Below are positions 59,401 through 64,000 of a stretch of DNA of 64,000 nucleotides, one piece after another. A program made the position numbers and the translations under genes. Origin of the DNA: Rhodoferax sp. (GTDB lineage: Bacteria > Pseudomonadota > Gammaproteobacteria > Burkholderiales > Burkholderiaceae_C); the NCBI GenBank assembly GCA_008015235.1, contig SSFF01000002.1:62001-126000 (forward strand), given 5' to 3'. A model generated the notes under the pieces. The model did not search any database. It was not told where the DNA came from and saw only the letters and a program-made list of their open reading frames with translations. Every line of letters begins with the position of its first letter. Position 1 is the stretch's first letter.

Positions 59401-60270
59401 ATGAAAATTGCAATTTTGGGCATCGGCTTGATGGGCTACCCCATGGCACGGCGGCTATGCGAGGCCGGGCACGAAGTCCACGCCTGGAACCGCACCGCAG
59501 AGCGCGCCCAGCGCCTGGTACCACTGGGCGCCAGCGCCCACCAGAACCCTGCAGACGCCGTGCGCCACGCCGATCTGGTGATCACCATGCTGGAAAACGG
59601 CCCGGTGGTGGAGCATGTGCTGTTTGAGCTCGGTACCGCACCGGCCATCCCCAAGGGTGCCCTGGTGGTGGACATGTCCTCGATCAAACCTGCCGAGGCC
59701 CGCGACCACGCGGCCCGACTGACGGAGCTGGGCGTGGAGTACCTGGATTCACCCGTGTCCGGGGGCACCATCGGTGCCGAACAAGGCACCTTGGCCATCA
59801 TGGCCGGGGGCAAACCGGCCCAGTTTGAGCGTGCTGCGCCGGTGCTGCGCGTGTTCGGCCGTCCGACCCATGTGGGCCCGGTCGGCTCTGGCCAGATGGC
59901 CAAGCTGGCCAACCAGATGATCGTAGGCATCACCATCGGCGCCGTGGCCGAAGCCCTGCTGTTCTGCGAACGCGGTGGCGCCAACATGGCCAAGGTGCGT
60001 GAAGCCATTACCGGCGGATTTGCCGACAGCCGCATCCTGCAGGTGCACGGCCAGCGCATGATCGAGCGCGACTTTGCCCCGCGCGGCAAGATGTCGGTAC
60101 AGACAAAGGACCTGCGCAACGCCCTGGCCACTGCCGAGGAAATCGGCTTCGATGCCCCCATTACCCAGTTGTTTGAAAAGCTCTACGGCGAAGGCCTGGA
60201 ACACGGCCTGGCCGACCTCGACCAGTCGGGCCTGTTCGTGGAGCTGGCCAGCCGCAATGGCATGAGCTGA
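59401..60270 (+). CDS. 3-Hydroxyisobutyrate dehydrogenase-family NAD(P)-dependent oxidoreductase
   Basis: 289 aa from MKIAILGIGLMGYPMARRLCEAG, with GGCAGGAGGAACC directly upstream. Rossmann domain (residues 1-160) with GIGLMGYPMA; SGGTIGAEQGTLAIMAGG is the substrate-binding loop, and SGQMAKLANQMIVGITIGAVAEALLFCERGG carries the catalytic Lys of the family (GQMAKLANQ). The helical C-terminal domain ends in TQLFEKLYGEGLEHGLADLDQSG. Substrates may be tartronate semialdehyde, 3-hydroxyisobutyrate or a related beta-hydroxyacid; the sequence alone does not decide. Not obviously linked to guaC. Confidence 0.92.
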   Translation: MKIAILGIGLMGYPMARRLCEAGHEVHAWNRTAERAQRLVPLGASAHQNPADAVRHADLVITMLENGPVVEHVLFELGTAPAIPKGALVVDMSSIKPAEARDHAARLTELGVEYLDSPVSGGTIGAEQGTLAIMAGGKPAQFERAAPVLRVFGRPTHVGPVGSGQMAKLANQMIVGITIGAVAEALLFCERGGANMAKVREAITGGFADSRILQVHGQRMIERDFAPRGKMSVQTKDLRNALATAEEIGFDAPITQLFEKLYGEGLEHGLADLDQSGLFVELASRNGMS

Positions 60271-60287
60271 AATCGACCGAGCATTCA

Positions 60288-60350
60288 TTTGCTACCGAAT
60301 TCATAGCTTCCTACGAAATAAATGCCCGGGCTACAGCCCTATCTTGTTTG
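60288..60350 (+). repeat. Dispersed repeat, copy J, after the dehydrogenase gene
   Basis: TTTGCTAC-CGAATTCA-TAGC stem-loop, CCTACGAAATAAATGCCCGGGC, TACAGCCCTATCTTG. Same orientation as the gene it follows, 17 bases after the stop. More diverged in its second half than copies F and G. Confidence 0.7.
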
Positions 60351-60385
60351 TAACCAACACCCCTACACAAGCGCGATGGGGAAAT

Positions 60386-60413
60386 AAAAAAACCCGCCAA
60401 GGCGGGTTTTTTT
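60386..60413. terminator. Bidirectional intrinsic terminator
   Basis: Seven A, then CCCGCC-AA-GGCGGG, then seven T: a symmetric hairpin that can end transcription from both sides, namely the dehydrogenase gene (plus) and the DEAD-box helicase gene (minus, stop at 60436). Confidence 0.92.
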
Positions 60414-60435
60414 GTAGGGGCGTCAGACACTAGGC

Positions 60436-62397
60436 TCAGTCGAAGTTGCGCGCAGGGCGCTTCTTGGCGTCGCGGGGGGCAAAGGGCTTGCCACCATTGC
60501 CAGCCGACTTGCCAAAACCAGCAGGTTTGGCAAATGCGGGCTTGAAGTCGCCACGCGGGGCATCGAAACCGCCACGGTTACCGCCGAAACCGCCGCGCTT
60601 GTCTTCAAAACCGCCACGGTTGCCACCAAAGCCGCCTTCACGCGGGCCGCCGAAATCACGGCCACCTTCACGGGGTGCGTGGAAATCGCGACCGCCGCCG
60701 AAGCCGCCTTCACGGGGACCGGCATTGAAACCACCTTCACGCGGGCCGTTGTTGAAACCGCCGCGTGCGGGAGGACGGTCGCCATTGTTGTCACGGCGGG
60801 CCGAGAAGCCTTGGCCGGCAAAGCGGTCGTTGAAACCACCCTTGCGCTCGTAGCTGAAGCCGCCTTCACGCGGGCCACCGAAGTCACGGCCGCCACCAAA
60901 GCCACCTTCACGGGGGCCGTCAAAACGGCGACCACCGCGCGGTGCGCCACGTCCGTCGGGACGACCACCACGGCCACCAAGGCCAGCGCGGGTGTCGGGG
61001 AAGCGTTGCTGCGGCTCCAAACCGGGAATGGTTTCGGCCTTGAGGGGCTGGTGCGTGTACTGCTCGATGTCCATGATCTTGCGGCGATCGCGGAACTCGG
61101 CAAAGGTCACGGCCAGGCCGTCGCGACCGGCACGACCGGTACGGCCGATGCGGTGGGTGTAATCCTCGGCCTTCATGGGCAAGCCGAAGTTGAACACGTG
61201 GGTGATGGTGGGCACGTCAATACCGCGGGCAGCCACGTCGGTGGCCACCAGGATTTTCACCTGGCCGCTGCGCAGCGCCATCAGGCGGCGGTTGCGCAGA
61301 CCCTGGCTCAGGGCACCGTGCAGGGCCACGGCCGAGAAGCCGTCCTGCTGCAGGTCATTGGCCAGACCGTCGCACTCGATTTGGGTGCTAGCGAACACGA
61401 TCGCCTGGTCGATGCTGGCATCACGCAGCCAGTGGTCCAGCAGCTTGCGCTTGTGCTGTGCGTTGTCGGCCCAGTGCAGGGACTGCTTGATGTTGGCATG
61501 CTTTTCCTGCGGGCTGTCGATGGTGACGCGCTGCACCTTGGAGCCGTTGTCGTGCATCACACGCATGGCCAGCTGCTGGATACGCGGCGCAAACGTGGCC
61601 GAGAACATCATGGTCTGGCGGCGCTGGCTGGTCAGTTGGTTGATTTCGGCCAAGTCGTCGGAGAAGCCTAGGTCGAGCATGCGGTCGGCTTCGTCCACCA
61701 CCAGGAACTGCACCTGGTCGAGCTTGATTTGCATGGAGCGCTGCAGGTCGAGCAGACGGCCCGGTGTGGCCACCACAAGGTTGGCGTTTTGCAGCTTGGC
61801 GATCTGCAGCTGGTAGGGCATGCCGCCGACGATGTTGGCGATACGGATACCGCGGCAGTGCTTGACCAGATCGATGGCGTCGTGCGCCACCTGCTGGGCC
61901 AGTTCGCGGGTCGGGCACACAATCAGGGCGCCAGGGACGGCGGCCTTGAAATTGCGCGGGTTGGTCGGGTCCTTGCGCTTGGCACGCTTAGGAGCGGCTT
62001 CGCCCTTGGCGGCGGCTTCGGCCACTGCGCGCTCGTAGTCTTCACGTTCCTGGGCTTCGGCCTGGGCCTGTTGCTCGATCAGGGTGTGCAGCACGGGCAG
62101 CAAAAAGGCGGCCGTTTTGCCGGAACCGGTCTGGCTGGACACCATCAGGTCCATGAAGCCGCGCTCGGCAGAAAGTTGGCTGGGCAGTGCCAGGGGGATG
62201 GCTTTTTTCTGCACCACGGTCGGCTGGACGTAGCCCAGGTCTTTCACGGCCTGCACCAGTTGCGGTGCTAGGCCCAATTCGACAAAGCCGTTGGGGGTGT
62301 CGTCTTCCACCAGGGCTTCCACAGCGATGATGGGGGCGTTGTCCATAGAGATTTCGGCAGGCGCGAAGTCGCCAGCCACTTGCATAGTGTCAGTCAT
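60436..62397 (-). CDS. DEAD-box RNA helicase (RhlE-like) with glycine/arginine-rich tail
   Basis: 653 aa. Unwinds RNA, probably in ribosome assembly, cold growth or decay. Q motif FVELGLAPQLVQAVKDLGYVQPTVVQKKAIPL, motif I SSQTGSGKTAAFLLPVL, motif Ib TPGR, motif II VVDEADRMLDLGF (DEAD), motif III SATF, motif VI YTHRIGRTGRAG. A charged insertion (QAEAQEREDYERAVAEAAAKGEAAPKRAKRKDP) sits at about residues 110-145 between motifs I and Ia. From residue 470 the protein is a Gly/Arg/Phe-rich tail with about six PREGG repeats and several RGGF repeats, an RNA-binding disordered region. The ATG at 62397 is preceded by a long 5' region. Confidence 0.94.
   Translation of the reverse strand: MTDTMQVAGDFAPAEISMDNAPIIAVEALVEDDTPNGFVELGLAPQLVQAVKDLGYVQPTVVQKKAIPLALPSQLSAERGFMDLMVSSQTGSGKTAAFLLPVLHTLIEQQAQAEAQEREDYERAVAEAAAKGEAAPKRAKRKDPTNPRNFKAAVPGALIVCPTRELAQQVAHDAIDLVKHCRGIRIANIVGGMPYQLQIAKLQNANLVVATPGRLLDLQRSMQIKLDQVQFLVVDEADRMLDLGFSDDLAEINQLTSQRRQTMMFSATFAPRIQQLAMRVMHDNGSKVQRVTIDSPQEKHANIKQSLHWADNAQHKRKLLDHWLRDASIDQAIVFASTQIECDGLANDLQQDGFSAVALHGALSQGLRNRRLMALRSGQVKILVATDVAARGIDVPTITHVFNFGLPMKAEDYTHRIGRTGRAGRDGLAVTFAEFRDRRKIMDIEQYTHQPLKAETIPGLEPQQRFPDTRAGLGGRGGRPDGRGAPRGGRRFDGPREGGFGGGRDFGGPREGGFSYERKGGFNDRFAGQGFSARRDNNGDRPPARGGFNNGPREGGFNAGPREGGFGGGRDFHAPREGGRDFGGPREGGFGGNRGGFEDKRGGFGGNRGGFDAPRGDFKPAFAKPAGFGKSAGNGGKPFAPRDAKKRPARNFD
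60560..60995 (-). repeat. Degenerate tandem codon repeats of the helicase tail
   Basis: The DNA repeats short units that encode G-P-R-E-G-G-F-(G/N)-G-G-R-D-F and N-R-G-G-F. Copy similarity at DNA level (CGTGAAGGTGG or close) means the tail can grow or shrink by slippage or recombination between strains. Confidence 0.7.
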
Positions 62398-62652
62398 ATT
62401 TATTTACTCGTACGAGAGCGCCGCAGGGTGTGCGACTGCTCCGTTCATGGTTAAAAAACATCAACCATCAAACGGAACCTGCTCTGACCCGCCATGTCTG
62501 TCTGGGGGTTATCAGTGCCGGGGGCTTTTTTCGCCAATTGGCGTGCCCGGTGAATGAAGGGAGATGTGCAAACTCGCCACCCTAAAGCAGCGAAGCCCGC
62601 AATTATGGCACAAGCTAGGGTTTTTACCTAATTTCTGCGCAAACCCCGGAAA
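62398..62652. other. Gap between helicase and orn genes
   Basis: 255 bases. It holds the 5' leader and promoter of the DEAD-box gene, likely a long untranslated region as is common for cold-inducible helicases. I see a weak GC-rich hairpin (around GCCGGGGGCTTTTTTCGCC, 62517-62535) with a T-run on the plus strand, but no plus-strand gene enters it. No gene was recognised here. Confidence 0.4.
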
Positions 62653-63222
62653 TCAATCCAGTTTTAGGAAATGGCTGCGGTAGTGTGCCAGCTCGTCGAT
62701 GGACTCGTGTACATCGGCCAAAGCGGTGTGGCGCTGCTGCTTTTTGAAACCGGCCTTCACTGCCGGTTTCCAGCGTGCCGCCAGCTCTTTGAGCGTGCTC
62801 ACATCCAGGTTGCGGTAGTGCAGATAGGCTTCGAGCTTGGGCATGTACTTGACCAGAAAGCGCCGGTCCTGCGAGATGGTGTTGCCGCACAGGGGCGAGG
62901 CATTGGCGGGTACGTACTGGGCCAGAAAGGCTAGCAAGGCGTCTTCGGCCTGAGCTTCGGAAATGGTCGACGCCTTGACCTTGTCGATAAGCCCACTCTT
63001 GCTGTGCGTGCCCTTGTTCCAGGCATCCATGCCGTCGAGCAAGGCGTCGCTTTGGTGGATGGCAAACACCGGCCCTTCCACGCGTGGCGCCAGGTGCGGT
63101 CCGGTCACCACCACCGCAATTTCCAGAATGCGGTCGTGCTCCGGGTTCAGGCCGGTCATTTCACAGTCGAGCCAGACCAGGTTCTGGTCCGACTTGGCGA
63201 GGGGAATAGATTCTTCAGACAT
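62653..63222 (-). CDS. orn: Oligoribonuclease
   Basis: 189 aa, normal length. 3'-5' exoribonuclease of short RNAs, and the enzyme that removes pGpG after c-di-GMP is cleaved by EAL proteins. DEDDh residues: [27 protein letters not shown] (Asp, Glu), [28 protein letters not shown] (Asp) and [19 protein letters not shown] (His, Asp). Start ATG at 63222, divergent from the M48 protease gene over 36 bases. It completes the c-di-GMP disposal path with the EAL gene at 31387. Confidence 0.97.
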   Translation of the reverse strand: MSEESIPLAKSDQNLVWLDCEMTGLNPEHDRILEIAVVVTGPHLAPRVEGPVFAIHQSDALLDGMDAWNKGTHSKSGLIDKVKASTISEAQAEDALLAFLAQYVPANASPLCGNTISQDRRFLVKYMPKLEAYLHYRNLDVSTLKELAARWKPAVKAGFKKQQRHTALADVHESIDELAHYRSHFLKLD

Positions 63223-63258
63223 GGGCCTATTGTTACCGATGGCCTACACTCGGCGCCG

Positions 63259-64000
63259 ATGACCGACTCTGCCTTGAACCCTTCCAACCTGCTTTCCCTG
63301 GCCTTCGCTGTGCTGCTGGCGGCCAGCGTCCTGCTCAAGCTGTGGCTTTCCAGCCGCCAGATGCGGCATGTGGCGGCCCACCGCCATGCCGTGCCAAGCG
63401 CTTTTTCCCAACAAGTCAGCCTGGAGGAACACCAGAAGGCCGCCAGCTACACCATCGCCCAGGGACAGTTCGGTTTGCTGGAACTGGCCTGGGGCACCGC
63501 TGTGCTCCTGGGTTGGACCCTGCTGGGCGGCCTGTCGCTGCTCAATGGCTGGATCAGCAGCCTGGTGGCCCCGGGTCTGGGCCAGCAGGTGGCGCTGGTG
63601 GTGGCCTTTGGTGCCATCGGCGGCGTGCTCGACCTGCCCTGGGCGGCGTGGCGCACCTTTGTGCTGGAGCAGCGCTTTGGCTTCAACCGAACCACCTTCA
63701 AGCTGTGGATGCAGGACCTGCTCAAGTCCACTGTGGTCGGCGCCCTCATCGGCATTCCGCTGGTGGCACTGGTGCTGTGGCTTATGGGGGCTGCTGGCGC
63801 CCTGTGGTGGCTGTGGACCTGGGGCGTGTGGATGGGTTTCAATCTGCTGATGCTGGTGGTCTACCCGACCTGGATCGCACCGCTGTTCAACAAGTTCCAG
63901 CCGCTCGAAGATGCAGCCCTGAAAGAGCGCGTCACCGCCCTGATGCAACGCTGCGGCTTTACCAGCAAGGGCTTTTATGTGATGGACGGCAGCCGCCGCA
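63259..64000 (+). CDS. M48-family (Ste24/CAAX-type) metalloprotease, N-terminal part (cut by window edge)
   Basis: The first 247 codons are present from the ATG giving MTDSALNPSNLLSLAFAVLLAASVLL. The part seen is the membrane half of Ste24-like proteases (CAAX prenyl protease N-terminal domain): helices at residues 12-32, 75-95, 110-130, 165-190 and 195-215, with LPWAAWRTFVLEQRFGFNRTTFKLWMQDLLKS (a family hallmark) near 138 and WMGFNLLMLVVYPTWIAPLFNKFQPLEDAALKERV near 200. The zinc HExxH motif lies beyond the window edge. Envelope protein quality control is likely. Divergent from orn. Confidence 0.9.
   Translation, partial: MTDSALNPSNLLSLAFAVLLAASVLLKLWLSSRQMRHVAAHRHAVPSAFSQQVSLEEHQKAASYTIAQGQFGLLELAWGTAVLLGWTLLGGLSLLNGWISSLVAPGLGQQVALVVAFGAIGGVLDLPWAAWRTFVLEQRFGFNRTTFKLWMQDLLKSTVVGALIGIPLVALVLWLMGAAGALWWLWTWGVWMGFNLLMLVVYPTWIAPLFNKFQPLEDAALKERVTALMQRCGFTSKGFYVMDGSRR

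Overview
The window is about 64 kb of gene-dense, high-GC proteobacterial chromosome. Gene content and protein style point to a betaproteobacterium of the Comamonadaceae (Rhodoferax/Polaromonas/Acidovorax-like): BPSS1780-type membrane protein, ProQ, LprI-like protein, two chemoreceptors, MoxR/DUF58/TgpA cassette, and a family of short dispersed palindromic repeats of a kind I associate with this family. The genus is an inference. I see no tRNA, rRNA, CRISPR array, insertion sequence or prophage.

Layout. 0-4.5 kb: start of an acyl-CoA dehydrogenase, etfBA, an MscS channel and a class II deacetylase-like protein, all on the minus strand. 4.5-11 kb: MoxR ATPase, DUF58, TgpA-type transglutaminase, MltB and a DUF2628/SPOR protein in tight succession. 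11-14.5 kb: HDOD protein, then alpha-E and circularly permuted ATP-grasp genes. 14.6-17.8 kb: chemoreceptor, hemerythrin, ferredoxin-like protein. 17.8-22.5 kb: tryptophanase, a cyclic-di-GMP-I riboswitch ahead of a small membrane protein, and comEC. 22.5-29.6 kb: a second amidoligase/transglutaminase cluster with a transglutaminase-DUF2126 protein, an ATP-grasp/alpha-E fusion and a second transglutaminase. 29.6-39.9 kb: DMT exporter, ProQ, cNMP-EAL phosphodiesterase, chemoreceptor, DNA polymerase I, homoserine kinase, BPSS1780 protein and a Tat-exported FecR-like protein. 40-45.2 kb: PhoX phosphatase and a TetR/ferredoxin-reductase/fatty-acid-desaturase cassette. 45.3-50.2 kb: LprI-like protein and an arsenic operon (arsR, LMW-PTP arsC, acr3, glutaredoxin-type arsC, arsA). 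50.3-54.2 kb: LysE exporter, a MerR regulator with its divergent operon (DUF2938, flavodoxin-like, DUF2798), and a GlpQ lipoprotein. 54.3-64 kb: ankyrin protein, a monooxygenase gene broken by an amber codon, UvrD, GMP reductase, a beta-hydroxyacid dehydrogenase, a DEAD-box helicase, oligoribonuclease and the start of an M48 protease.

Most notable signals: (1) a dispersed repeat family of about 45-65 bp with at least ten copies, four clear ones (plus one degraded) lying inside genes, co-oriented with the gene and all read in the same frame; one forms the hydrophobic core of the MltB signal peptide. (2) A well-conserved c-di-GMP-I riboswitch with its own promoter and a hairpin that could hide the ribosome binding site of an unknown one-pass membrane protein. 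(3) Two versions of the uncharacterised ATP-grasp/alpha-E/transglutaminase system within 17 kb, one split and one fused. (4) A MerR-type promoter with a 19-bp spacer and perfect dyad ahead of an uncharacterised redox/membrane operon. Several c-di-GMP-related parts (riboswitch, EAL protein) and two chemoreceptors share the window.
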